A stretch of DNA of 64,000 bases from Clostridiales bacterium. GTDB taxonomy: Bacteria; Bacillota; Clostridia; Lachnospirales; Lachnospiraceae. Of the stretch, positions 24,076 through 32,140 are shown piece by piece (the first letter of the stretch is position 1; each line of letters opens with the position of its first letter). The position numbers and the translations under genes were made by a program. The notes below the pieces were generated by a model. The model made no database searches. It was not told where the DNA came from and saw only the letters and a program-made list of their open reading frames with translations. Where the stretch lies: positions 1 to 64,000 of the forward strand of contig JAAYHD010000021.1 in NCBI GenBank assembly GCA_012735495.1, read 5' to 3'.

Positions 24076-24597
24076 ATGAAGGATAGCAGATTAAGAGGAA
24101 TAATTGCATTAGCGGTTGTAACAATTGTTGCGTTTGGTGTAATTTACGGAAGCAGAATACTGGTAAAGGATGAAAATGGCGGCGCCGATAACGGAGGCAA
24201 GGTTGAGGAAGAGCTTCCGGGAGCGATAGATGTACAGGGAGCAGAAGGAATAATATCAGCCAGAGAGATAACCGATGACAGCGGCAATGTCACCGCATAC
24301 TCTGTTGTTGCCAAGGCAAAGGGCTTTGCGCCTCCTACCAATCCTGTCACATGGGAGATTATATTTGAACCTGACGCAAAGACCATCCGGGAAGTTAAGA
24401 TTGTCAGCCATGGTGAGACTGAAGGATATGGAGCAAAAATGGAGGAAGAAAGCTATCTTGCGCAGTTTAAGGGAATGTCAGCGGAAAACGGCAGCGAGAT
24501 CGATGCCATTTCAGGCGCTACCATGACTACGGAAGCAATCAGAAAGCTTGTCAGCAACGCATATAATTTCATCAGCAATTATGCAGCGAATAAATAG
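24076..24597 (+). CDS. rnfG: Rnf complex subunit G (FMN-binding)
   Basis: 173 residues from ATG 24076 (AAAGAGGA upstream). One N-terminal membrane anchor (about 8-26), an acidic linker, and the FMN_bind domain with the flavinylation site ISGATMTT (146-151). The extracytoplasmic domain would carry covalent FMN, attached by an ApbE transferase; no apbE lies in the window. Somewhat short for RnfG. Confidence 0.92.
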   Translation: MKDSRLRGIIALAVVTIVAFGVIYGSRILVKDENGGADNGGKVEEELPGAIDVQGAEGIISAREITDDSGNVTAYSVVAKAKGFAPPTNPVTWEIIFEPDAKTIREVKIVSHGETEGYGAKMEEESYLAQFKGMSAENGSEIDAISGATMTTEAIRKLVSNAYNFISNYAANK

Positions 24598-24618
24598 CAT
24601 TCGGAAAGGAAAGGGTCT

Positions 24619-25395
24619 ATGAAGGCTAAATACCCTATAGAAGCATTTGCACTGGCAATGGTGGTATTTTCACAGAATATGAGAAATGCCCTGGTAACAG
24701 GTATTCTTATATTGCTGATTGCCACTTTGGGACTTGTGCTGGACCATATATTCGGGGATATGATTCCAAGGTGGAGCAGGGTTTCCTGCAGTATAATCCT
24801 GATGACGGCCGTCACATATTCATTATTCCAGGTCGTACTGCTGGCGGTGCTGGGATTTGAGATACAGCAATCGGACGCCATTTTCCATATATTCTTAGGC
24901 ATCCTGATAGCCAAACATATTATTGACATGGATGGTGAACAGGATTACAACAGGCTTTTGCTTGAGGACGCCGGAGCGTACGCCGTACTGCTTGTCATAT
25001 CGATTATAAGGGAATTCATGGCCGGCGGTGCCGTATTCGGATATAAAATTGCGGAATTCAGCCTTAGGTCCGGCAGCTTTTCAAATGTAATTATGGGGTT
25101 TATACTGGCGGGTATTGGGCTTGCCGTGCTTAACGGAATATTCAGGAGCGGCACAAACACGGGTGCGGTGGATGGCTTCCTTGTAGTCTTTCCTGTTGTG
25201 CTGGAGATTCAGCCTTTCATCATAGACAGCATCGGTGAAGCCGCCAGTGTGGCAATAACGGCGGCAATAGCCTTGGTATTGTTCTATTCCGTTAAGAGAT
25301 ACCTGATTTTTTCGAAATTGGGCAAGGGAATAAAAAATCTGCCGGTGGATTTGGTTTCAATGGGGTTTATTTATATGATCCTTTCAATGTTTTAG
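24619..25395 (+). CDS. Divergent Rnf-Nqr membrane subunit (RnfE/A-like) lacking cluster cysteines
   Basis: 258 residues with about seven membrane helices, in the place of rnfE. The stretch VISIIREFMAGGAVFG corresponds to the conserved IREILGxGTLFG of RnfE, and the helix pattern before it also fits. The two cysteines that RnfA and RnfE use to hold the membrane [2Fe-2S] cluster (LGxCP and NCxILG regions) are missing; the protein has only one Cys, near residue 58, elsewhere. The C-terminus is about 50 residues longer than usual. There is no second copy and no RnfB in the operon. Confidence 0.75.
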   Translation: MKAKYPIEAFALAMVVFSQNMRNALVTGILILLIATLGLVLDHIFGDMIPRWSRVSCSIILMTAVTYSLFQVVLLAVLGFEIQQSDAIFHIFLGILIAKHIIDMDGEQDYNRLLLEDAGAYAVLLVISIIREFMAGGAVFGYKIAEFSLRSGSFSNVIMGFILAGIGLAVLNGIFRSGTNTGAVDGFLVVFPVVLEIQPFIIDSIGEAASVAITAAIALVLFYSVKRYLIFSKLGKGIKNLPVDLVSMGFIYMILSMF

Positions 25396-25442
25396 CCGGA
25401 TTATCGGCAGAAGCATATGAATCACTATCAAGATCATAATTC

Positions 25443-25490
25443 GGAGCAGGTGTGCAAATCATTAATCCGGACACTGCTCCTTATTATTAT
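25443..25490 (+). terminator. Terminator/attenuator after Rnf-like operon
   Basis: GGAGCAGGTGT pairs with ACACTGCTCC (one bulge), 17-nt loop, followed by TTATTATTATAA. It may partly uncouple the NusG/Gx pair from the Rnf genes. Confidence 0.6.
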
Positions 25491-25502
25491 AAGGTATGAA
25501 GT

Positions 25503-25868
25503 ATGAAGAAGAATGATATTTTCTTAATATGCGGCATTATATTCATAATTGCGTGCAGCTTTCTTTTGGTTTTTGCGTTCCGGTCGGAAGGAAGCCGCGT
25601 GCTTGTTGTGGTGGATAAAGAGGTGTACAAGGAATTCGACCTGAATGAAAACACTACATATGAAATTCGGCAGGAAAACGGGGAACGCAATGTAATAGAA
25701 ATTAAAGACGGATATGTAAGGATGACCGAGGCGAGTTGTCCTGACAAGCTGTGTGTAAAGCAGGGGTGGATCCGCTATAATTACGAGTCCATTACATGCC
25801 TGCCAAACAAGGTGTATGTCCGTATATCCGGCGGCGAGGAAGGCGAATTGGATGCCGTGGCGGAATAA
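25503..25868 (+). CDS. NusG-domain-II protein, exported (EetA-like)
   Basis: 121 residues. N-terminal membrane anchor (about 7-26), then a single NusG domain II fold with the conserved ASCPDKLCVKQGWI and ITCLPNKVYVRI blocks, both with cysteines. Despite the name it is not a transcription factor; such proteins sit outside the membrane next to Rnf or flavin-based extracellular electron-transfer genes. ATAAGG precedes the ATG weakly. Paired with the Gx-transporter gene. Confidence 0.85.
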   Translation: MKKNDIFLICGIIFIIACSFLLVFAFRSEGSRVLVVVDKEVYKEFDLNENTTYEIRQENGERNVIEIKDGYVRMTEASCPDKLCVKQGWIRYNYESITCLPNKVYVRISGGEEGELDAVAE

Positions 25869-25894
25869 CAAGTTATAAAACTTAAGGAGTAAAA

Positions 25895-26398
25895 ATGAAA
25901 CCTAAAAGAATTGCCTTATACGGTTTGTTTATAGCGCTTGCGTTTATATTCAGTTATATAGAAAGCCTGATTCCAATTCCTTTTCCCGTTCCGGGAGTAA
26001 AGCTTGGACTGGCAAACCTTGTGGTCGTAGTCGCCATGTATGGTATGGGCGTAAAGGAAGCGTTCGTATTGTCCATTGTCCGTATCCTGCTGGTGGGATT
26101 TACGTTCCGCGACCCGTCAACGATGATATTCAGCCTGGCGGGAGGATTATTAAGCTGGCTTATGATGGCAGTCTTTAAGAAGCTTAAGCTTTTCAGCATG
26201 GTGGGAGTCAGCATAATCGGAGGAATATCCCATAACATCGGACAGATTATTGTGGCTATCCTGTATGTCAATAATACAAGCATCATATATTACCTGCCGT
26301 TTTTGATGGTTTCAGGACTGGTGAGCGGAACACTAATCGGCTTGCTTGCGGGGCTTGTATTGAAAAGACTGCAGAAATTCTTTTTATATGAGAAGTAG
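25895..26398 (+). CDS. Gx transporter family / heptaprenyl diphosphate synthase component I-like membrane protein
   Basis: 167 residues with about five membrane helices. PFPVPGVKLGLANLVVVVAMYGMG is the hallmark of the Hpre_diP_synt_I / Gx-transporter family, and FRDPSTMIFSLAGGLLSW and GGISHNIGQI also fit (ECF-transporter S-component-like fold). The usual annotation as a prenyl synthase is doubtful because it is a membrane protein. AAGGAG precedes the ATG. The pair with the NusG-II protein is recurrent beside Rnf and resembles the EetA/EetB pair of flavin-based extracellular electron transfer, as I recall it. Confidence 0.85.
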   Translation: MKPKRIALYGLFIALAFIFSYIESLIPIPFPVPGVKLGLANLVVVVAMYGMGVKEAFVLSIVRILLVGFTFRDPSTMIFSLAGGLLSWLMMAVFKKLKLFSMVGVSIIGGISHNIGQIIVAILYVNNTSIIYYLPFLMVSGLVSGTLIGLLAGLVLKRLQKFFLYEK

Positions 26399-26435
26399 CA
26401 TGGATTGATTTACACTGAAAAAAGGGAGGATACTT

Positions 26436-27632
26436 GTGAACTATTACGAGGAGAGTTTAAAGCTTCATGAGAAGTACAGGGGCAAGATTGAAGTAAAATC
26501 AAAGGTAAGCGTAAACACCAGGGAAGACCTGAGCATAGCCTATACTCCTGGTGTTGCCGAGCCGTGCAGGATGATTGCCAAAAATGAGGATGATGTATAC
26601 AGATATACTTCCAAAGGCAATTTGATTGCTGTGGTGACAGACGGTTCCGCAGTGCTTGGCTTGGGCAATATCGGTCCCAAGGCGGCGCTTCCGGTTATGG
26701 AAGGCAAGGCAATACTGTTCAAGGAATTCGCGGATGTGGATGCGATTCCGGTCTGTATCGACTCACAGGACGTCGATACCATAGTAAATACCGTTAAGCT
26801 AATTTCACCTGCCCTAGGAGGAATAAACCTTGAGGATATTTCTGCTCCAAGGTGCTTTGAAATCGAGGAAAAGCTAAAAAGCCAACTGGATATTCCGGTG
26901 TTTCACGACGACCAGCATGGTACTGCGGTTGTGGTCCTGGCCGGTATAATTAATGCCCTCAAGCTGACAGGCAAAAAGCTTGAGGATGTTACGGCCGTTA
27001 TTAACGGTCCGGGAGCTGCGGGTATAGCCATAGCCAAACTGCTTCTTAAAGCCGGAATCAAAGATATAATTCTGTGCAACAGGAGAGGAATTCTTGATAA
27101 GGAAGACAATCAGTTGGATCCGGTAAGGAAGGAAATGGCCATTACAACGAATAAAACCAATAAAAAGGGACTGCTTAAAGATGCCATGGCCGGCGCCGAC
27201 ATATTCATCGGTGTTTCCTCTCCGGACGTTGTAACCACCGAAATGGTGGAAAGCATGAACGAAAACGCCATTGTATTTGCCATGGCAAATCCCGTACCAG
27301 AGATCATGCCTGAGGCTGCGAAAGCCGGCGGCGCCAGGGTGATTGGAACCGGAAGATCGGATTTTCCGAACCAGATTAATAATGTTCTTGCATTTCCCGG
27401 CATATTCAGGGGAGCACTGGATGTAAGGGCCAGGGAAATCAACGAGGAAATGAAGCTGGCTGCCGCGTATGCAATAGCCGGATTGATAAAGGACGGGGAA
27501 TTAAGAGAAGATTATATAATTCCAAGCGCCTTGGACAAGAAGGTGGCTGCCGAGGTGGCACGGGCGGTCGCGGATGCCGCCATCAGGACAGGAGCAGCCG
27601 CAGTCCGGTCTCCTTCGCAGCTTGACTTATAA
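26436..27632 (+). CDS. Malic enzyme (oxaloacetate-decarboxylating malate dehydrogenase)
   Basis: 398 residues, the short bacterial malic enzyme without a phosphotransacetylase domain. SIAYTPGVAEPC, the catalytic region TDGSAVLGLGNIGP and FHDDQHGTAVVVLAG are intact, and NGPGAAGIAIAKLL is the dinucleotide fold. It converts malate to pyruvate and CO2 with NAD(P)+ reduction; cofactor choice cannot be settled by eye. The start GTG has GGGAGG. A new promoter overlaps its last codons. Confidence 0.93.
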   Translation: MNYYEESLKLHEKYRGKIEVKSKVSVNTREDLSIAYTPGVAEPCRMIAKNEDDVYRYTSKGNLIAVVTDGSAVLGLGNIGPKAALPVMEGKAILFKEFADVDAIPVCIDSQDVDTIVNTVKLISPALGGINLEDISAPRCFEIEEKLKSQLDIPVFHDDQHGTAVVVLAGIINALKLTGKKLEDVTAVINGPGAAGIAIAKLLLKAGIKDIILCNRRGILDKEDNQLDPVRKEMAITTNKTNKKGLLKDAMAGADIFIGVSSPDVVTTEMVESMNENAIVFAMANPVPEIMPEAAKAGGARVIGTGRSDFPNQINNVLAFPGIFRGALDVRAREINEEMKLAAAYAIAGLIKDGELREDYIIPSALDKKVAAEVARAVADAAIRTGAAAVRSPSQLDL

Positions 27633-27650
27633 TATATATTAGCTTATAAT
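27622..27650 (+). promoter_or_regulatory. Promoter of yicC-remA-rpoZ operon
   Basis: TTGACT-N17-TATAAT; the -35 lies in the last codons of the malic enzyme gene. A second weaker candidate, TTGAAA-N18-TAGAAT, follows at 27654-27683. Confidence 0.65.
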
Positions 27651-27701
27651 TAATTGAAAATTTTTTTTAGATAGTATTAGAATAATGAAAGCGTGTGAAT
27701 A

Positions 27702-28580
27702 ATGATTAAGAGCATGACAGGCTTCGGAAGAAGCGAGATAAGCAATGAAGAACGTAAAATTACGGTTGAAATGAAGTCTGTTAATCACAGGTATTGTGAT
27801 ATTTCAATCAAGCTTCCGAAAAAGCTTAGCCTTTATGAGGTAAGCATCAGGAATTTGCTGAAGAATTATATTAGCAGGGGCAAGGTTGATGTTTTCATAA
27901 CTTATGAGGACTATACGGAAAATACCGTATGTGTGAAGTACAACCGCAGCCTCGCGGGAGAATACTATGAATACTTAAAAAGCATGAGCGAGGAATTCGG
28001 CATAGAGAATGACATAAGGACAACGACCCTTGCAAGATTTCCGGAGGTATTTACCCTGGAGGAGCAGACAATTGACGAGGAAAAGCTTTGGGAGCTTGTC
28101 GAGAAGGCCGTTAAAGCCGCTGCGGAAGCCTTTGTGGAAACCAGGATTATTGAAGGCGAACGCCTGAAGAAGGACATTAAGGAAAAGCTTGCAAAAATGT
28201 CATCAGTGGTTGATTTTATAGAAGAAAGGTCGCCGCAGATTGTTACCGAGTACAGAAACAAGCTGTTGGCCAAGGTAAACGAGCTTCTTCAGGATACCAA
28301 TGTTGATGAGAGCATTCTTGTTACCGAAGTTATTGTATATGCGGATAAAATATGTGTGGATGAAGAAACCGTCCGCCTAAAAAGCCATATAGAAAATATG
28401 ATAAGTACTTTGGACGAAAGTGAAAATGTTGGCCGAAAGCTTGATTTTATCGCGCAGGAAATGAACAGGGAGGCCAATACCATTTTGTCCAAGGTAAGCG
28501 ATATTGAAATTACAAACAAGGCCATCGACCTAAAGACCGAGATTGAAAAGGTCAGGGAACAGATTCAGAATATTGAATAA
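27702..28580 (+). CDS. yicC: YicC-family endoribonuclease-like protein
   Basis: 292 residues, standard length. It opens with IKSMTGFGRSE, the YicC signature, and ends in the DUF1732 domain with EMNREANTILSKVSD and IKLxxEKxREQxQNIE-like tail. E. coli YicC has been described as an endoribonuclease that acts on small RNAs; that role is assumed by family here. The ATG at 27702 has only a weak upstream site (GTGTGAATA). It heads the yicC-remA-rpoZ group common in Firmicutes. Confidence 0.93.
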   Translation: MIKSMTGFGRSEISNEERKITVEMKSVNHRYCDISIKLPKKLSLYEVSIRNLLKNYISRGKVDVFITYEDYTENTVCVKYNRSLAGEYYEYLKSMSEEFGIENDIRTTTLARFPEVFTLEEQTIDEEKLWELVEKAVKAAAEAFVETRIIEGERLKKDIKEKLAKMSSVVDFIEERSPQIVTEYRNKLLAKVNELLQDTNVDESILVTEVIVYADKICVDEETVRLKSHIENMISTLDESENVGRKLDFIAQEMNREANTILSKVSDIEITNKAIDLKTEIEKVREQIQNIE

Positions 28581-28604
28581 GCGTATACGAAAAGGGGAAC
28601 GACT

Positions 28605-28895
28605 TTGAACAGATTGATTAATATCGGTTTTGGCAATGTTGTTAACTCCAGCAAAATAATAGGTATTGTCAGTCCGGATGCCGCTCCGGTCAAGCGTATG
28701 GTGCAGACGGCCAAGGATAACGGGATGGCTATTGATGCGACCTGCGGCCGAAAGACCAAATCCGTAATAGTAACCGACAGCGGGCATCTGATATTGTCGT
28801 CCCTGCTTCCGGATACGATTACAAGCAGGGTTAACCAGTACTATGACGATAATAACGGAATGAATACGGGCAATAATAACAGGCACGCGCAGTAG
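28605..28895 (+). CDS. remA: RemA-like DUF370 regulator
   Basis: 96 residues with TTG start behind AAAGGGG. MNRLINIGFGNVV and the following IGIVSPDAAPVKR, ATCGRKTKSVIV and SGHLILSSLLPDTI are the conserved DUF370 blocks. In Bacillus subtilis RemA is a DNA-binding ring-forming activator of matrix and osmoprotection genes. The last about 20 residues are Asn-rich. Usually followed by gmk; here rpoZ comes next, 51 nt away. Confidence 0.93.
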   Translation: MNRLINIGFGNVVNSSKIIGIVSPDAAPVKRMVQTAKDNGMAIDATCGRKTKSVIVTDSGHLILSSLLPDTITSRVNQYYDDNNGMNTGNNNRHAQ

Positions 28896-28946
28896 CTTTT
28901 ACTGCAGTGTATACTATAAATCATATTGGAAAGAAGGAGATATGAA

Positions 28947-29201
28947 ATGCTGCATCCGTCATATTCAGACTTAATGAAGAATGTAAACAATGAAAAGGAG
29001 TTGGATGAGCATCCTGAAATAACCAGCAGATATTCGTTGGTTATAGCGACAGCAAAACGCGCAAGACAGCTCATTAACGGAGCCGAGCCGTTGGTAGACT
29101 CAAAGAGCCAGCATAAACCCCTATCAGTAGCAATCCAGGAATTCTATGAAGGCAAGGTTAAAATACTCACCGACGAAGAAATACAGAAGGAAGGGGCATA
29201 A
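28947..29201 (+). CDS. rpoZ: RNA polymerase omega subunit
   Basis: 84 residues from ATG 28947 (AAGAAGGAG upstream); the ORF-track start seven codons earlier overlaps the ribosome site. LHPSYSDLM, SRYSLVIATAKRARQL and KPLSVAIQEFYEGKVKI are typical of firmicute omega. It aids assembly of RNA polymerase. It closes the yicC operon in front of a terminator. Confidence 0.93.
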   Translation: MLHPSYSDLMKNVNNEKELDEHPEITSRYSLVIATAKRARQLINGAEPLVDSKSQHKPLSVAIQEFYEGKVKILTDEEIQKEGA

Positions 29202-29226
29202 TCCTTTAATAATCCTATAACTTCAT

Positions 29227-29267
29227 AAGCACTTTCATATTAATAATCAATATGAAGGTGCTTTATC
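29227..29267 (+). terminator. Terminator after rpoZ
   Basis: AAGCACTTTCATATT pairs with AATATGAAGGTGCTT (one T:G step), 7-nt loop, then TTTATCGTT. The T-run is weak but the stem is long. Confidence 0.65.
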
Positions 29268-29312
29268 GTTGCATGATGATGGCGGCTATTCTTGAACGAA
29301 AGGATTTTACCG

Positions 29313-29993
29313 ATGATGTATAAAAAAGAGGACACTTATGCTGCTATGGCCGATTCCGACCTTGAACTAAACAACATATCATCAAATGACAATTATGATG
29401 TTAATGTCATAGATGAAACTCCCGAAACCAAGGATCAGGCTGTAATAAAGCCAGGACATAAATCCAGGCTGAAAAGCTTTCTTTATGATTTGCTTTTCTA
29501 TGCGTTTCTGATTTTTGTGAGCCTGTACATCATTCCAAATTACGTTCTGCAGCGTACCATTGTGGACGGTGAATCGATGGAAAACACCTTGTACGACGGA
29601 GACCATCTGTATGTGGAGAAGGTTTCATACAGGCTGGGGCTGCTTAAACGGTTCGACATCATCGTGTTTTATCCTTATGGCCGCGAAAATGACGAGTATT
29701 ATGTGAAACGAATCATCGGACTGCCGGGGGAGACGGTACAGATAATAGACGGCCGGATTTACATAAACGGCGAAGTCCTTGAAGAGGATTACGGCAAGGA
29801 ACCCATACTTGATCCCGGAAGGGCGGCTTCCCCGATAAAGCTGGGGAAGGATGAATATTTCGTCCTCGGGGACAACCGTAATATCAGCAAGGACAGCAGG
29901 TATGCCGTTGTCGGGAATGTGAAAAGAAAAAACATAGGCGGAAAGGCTTTTTTCAGGATAAGCCCGCTTAAGAGATTCGGCCCTATAGATTAA
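29313..29993 (+). CDS. lepB: Signal peptidase I
   Basis: 226 residues from ATG 29313 with AAAGGA eight bases upstream. After an acidic cytoplasmic N-terminus of about 55 residues comes one membrane helix (LLFYAFLIFVSLYII), then the serine motif VDGESMENTL and the lysine motif YYVKRIIGLPGE; GDNRNISKDSR closes the catalytic core. It removes signal peptides from secreted proteins at the outer membrane face. The acidic leader is longer than usual. Neighbours give no regulatory clue. Confidence 0.93.
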   Translation: MMYKKEDTYAAMADSDLELNNISSNDNYDVNVIDETPETKDQAVIKPGHKSRLKSFLYDLLFYAFLIFVSLYIIPNYVLQRTIVDGESMENTLYDGDHLYVEKVSYRLGLLKRFDIIVFYPYGRENDEYYVKRIIGLPGETVQIIDGRIYINGEVLEEDYGKEPILDPGRAASPIKLGKDEYFVLGDNRNISKDSRYAVVGNVKRKNIGGKAFFRISPLKRFGPID

Positions 29994-30076
29994 TCTGGAA
30001 ACTGAGCTTTTATGCTTGCATTTTGCATGTATATTAGGTAGAATAGGAATGTTCCGAAAGGAGTCCCGGTATATCC

Positions 30077-31051
30077 ATGAAAACGATAAGAGAGCATATA
30101 AAATCAGGGAGATTCAAGCAGTTCTACCTGCTGTACGGCAGTGAATCATATCTGATCAGGCTCTACAGGGACAAGCTTAAGGAAGCAATTCTCGGCGGCC
30201 ATGACCAAATGAACTTCAACCGTTTTGAAGGCAAGGATATCGATTTGAAAGAAGTGAATGATATTGCCCAGACCCTGCCGTTCATGGCGAATAAAAGGCT
30301 TATCCTGATTGAGCAAAGCGGATTGTTCAAGGAACAGAGCATTTTGCCGGACATCCTTTCCGAAGCGCCGGAAAGCACGGTTTTCATTTTTACCGAGCAG
30401 GAGGCAGACAAGCGCAACAAGGCATACAAGCTTGTGAATGACCGCGGAATCGTATCGGAAATGAAAACACTGGACGAGGAAAATCTCAGGATGTTTGTCG
30501 CATCGCTGTTAAAACAGGCAGGCAAGAGCATTACCCGGAACGTATGCGACTATCTTCTTGAGAAAACCGGAACTGATATGGACAATATAAGCAATGAGGT
30601 TGAGAAGCTTATATGTTATACAGAGGGTAAGGATATAATTGCAAAAGAAGATGTGGACGCGGTTGTCACCATACAGGTTACGGGCAAGATATTCCAAATG
30701 ATGGACGCCATAGGATCGAAACAGCAGGACAGGGCATTATCCATGTATTATGATTTGCTGTCCGTCCGTGAAAAGCCTTCACATATTCTGTACCTTTTAA
30801 TGAGACATTTTAATATTCTGCTGCAGGTCAAGGAAATGGCGTTGAAGGGTTATTCGCCCGACCGGATGGCCGAGTATGTGGAAGCGCCTGCGTTTACCAT
30901 ATCAAAATACGCGGCCCAGGCAAGAAACTTTACGGTTAATCAGCTTGAAGAAGCATTAAGGATTGCCGCCGATACCGAAGAGGACATCAAGACAGGCAAT
31001 ATAAATGATAAAATCGGCGTTGAGCTGATGATAATCGGCTTCAGCCGATGA
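30077..31051 (+). CDS. holA: DNA polymerase III delta subunit
   Basis: 324 residues, normal for HolA. It opens with a typical delta domain I (FKQFYLLYGSESYLIRLYRDKL), has LIEQSGLF and VFIFTEQEADKR in the AAA+ like core, and ends with a helical collar domain (EEDIKTGNINDKIGVELMIIGF). Delta opens the sliding clamp in the clamp loader. AAAGGAG precedes the ATG by about 12 nt. A tRNA-Ser gene follows 10 nt after the stop. Confidence 0.92.
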   Translation: MKTIREHIKSGRFKQFYLLYGSESYLIRLYRDKLKEAILGGHDQMNFNRFEGKDIDLKEVNDIAQTLPFMANKRLILIEQSGLFKEQSILPDILSEAPESTVFIFTEQEADKRNKAYKLVNDRGIVSEMKTLDEENLRMFVASLLKQAGKSITRNVCDYLLEKTGTDMDNISNEVEKLICYTEGKDIIAKEDVDAVVTIQVTGKIFQMMDAIGSKQQDRALSMYYDLLSVREKPSHILYLLMRHFNILLQVKEMALKGYSPDRMAEYVEAPAFTISKYAAQARNFTVNQLEEALRIAADTEEDIKTGNINDKIGVELMIIGFSR

Positions 31052-31061
31052 TATGGAATAT

Positions 31062-31147
31062 GGAAGCGTATCGAAGTGGTCATAACGAGCCGCACTCGAA
31101 ATGCGGTTGTCCGCAAGGGCACGTGGGTTCGAATCCCACCGCTTCCG
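31062..31147 (+). tRNA. tRNA-Ser (anticodon CGA)
   Basis: Class II tRNA. The acceptor stem GGAAGCG pairs with CGCTTCC, plus discriminator G; anticodon stem CCGCA/TGCGG around loop CTCGAAA gives anticodon CGA; a long variable arm (TGTCCGCAAGGGCAC) is serine-like; the T arm is GTGGG-TTCGAAT-CCCAC. CCA is not encoded. It reads UCG codons. Confidence 0.95.
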
Positions 31148-31158
31148 TTTTGTCAGAA

Positions 31159-31213
31159 AAAACAGGTAATAACGGGATAATCATATCCTGATTTTGCCTG
31201 TTTTATTATTTTG
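31159..31213 (+). terminator. Terminator after tRNA-Ser
   Basis: AAAACAGG pairs with CCTGTTTT around an inner GGATA/TATCC hairpin, followed by ATTATTTT. Confidence 0.8.
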
Positions 31214-31265
31214 CGTAACAAGACATGTTAAATACTATTATTTATTCAAAGAATTGTTATTTTTG

Positions 31266-31294
31266 TTTACAAATTCATAATTCTTATATATACT
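31266..31294 (+). promoter_or_regulatory. Promoter of zinc-ribbon membrane protein gene
   Basis: TTTACA-N17-TATACT; good sigma-A match about 60 nt before the start codon. Confidence 0.65.
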
Positions 31295-31357
31295 AAAATT
31301 AATAATTTATGTGTCTATAAAGCTTTACATAAATATTATTAATGGGAGGATTCTATT

Positions 31358-32068
31358 ATGGCATTTTGCTCAAATTGTGGTAAACAGATGGATGACAACG
31401 TAAAATTCTGTCCTGCATGCGGAACACAGAACCTTGCGTATCAAGCTCCACAATCCGCTCCCCAGGAGAGTCAGCCTCAACAGGCTGCACCTCAACAGGC
31501 GGCACCTCAGCAGGAACAGACCCAAGGTACACAACAGGCCGGACCCCAATACAGCCAGCCCCAAGGTCCTGCATATCAGCAGCAGAACCAGTATCAGTAT
31601 TACCAGGGTGGTCCTCAGCAGCAGTATCAGGGTCCGCAGGGACAGGGCGCAAAGCCTAATTTCTTCCAGAAGCTTATGAACACACCCGATACCACATCGC
31701 AGTACGACCCGAGAGATATCGCGGATAACAAGATTATGGCAGTGCTTGCGTATCTGGGTATCCTGGTACTGATACCGATGTTTGCTGCTCCCAAGAATTC
31801 CAGATACGCCCGTTTCCATGTAAGGCAAGGCTTTAACCTGTTTTTGTGCGATATAGCCGTATCCGTAATAAGCATTCTGTTAAGCTTTATCAAGGTAACC
31901 CGTTATATATGGGGAATTCCTTACAGGACCACGCCGGGTATTGTTGTTTTTATCAGTTGGCTGATAAGCATACCGGTACTTATTCTTACCATTATCGGCA
32001 TAATTAATGCCGTTCAGGGAAAAGCAAAAGAACTGCCTGTAATAGGTAAATACCAAATTATCAAGTAA
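31358..32068 (+). CDS. Zinc-ribbon, Gln/Pro-rich membrane protein
   Basis: 236 residues in three parts. The N-terminal zinc ribbon has CSNCGKQM and CPACGTQN. A low-complexity linker (about 30-105) is rich in Gln, Pro, Tyr and Gly. The C-terminal part has an amphipathic stretch and about three membrane helices (ILVLIPMFAA, FLCDIAVSVISILLSF, VVFISWLISIPVLILTIIGII). Zinc ribbon plus DUF4870-like helices is common in clostridia; function unknown. GGGAGG precedes the ATG. Monocistronic between its own promoter and terminator. Confidence 0.85.
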   Translation: MAFCSNCGKQMDDNVKFCPACGTQNLAYQAPQSAPQESQPQQAAPQQAAPQQEQTQGTQQAGPQYSQPQGPAYQQQNQYQYYQGGPQQQYQGPQGQGAKPNFFQKLMNTPDTTSQYDPRDIADNKIMAVLAYLGILVLIPMFAAPKNSRYARFHVRQGFNLFLCDIAVSVISILLSFIKVTRYIWGIPYRTTPGIVVFISWLISIPVLILTIIGIINAVQGKAKELPVIGKYQIIK

Positions 32069-32103
32069 GCTTATACAGTACTGCCATATACATAATATGA
32101 TTT

Positions 32104-32140
32104 AAAGCTCTGCTGAAAATAATTTCGGCAGAGCTTTTTT
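32104..32140 (+). terminator. Terminator after zinc-ribbon gene
   Basis: AAAGCTCTGC pairs with GCAGAGCTTT, with inner AAA/TTT, and ends in TTTTTT. Confidence 0.9.

Noticed and set aside
25503-25868. Transcription antitermination factor NusG
   Set aside because: Only the domain II fold behind a membrane anchor is present; no NGN domain, so it is not NusG.
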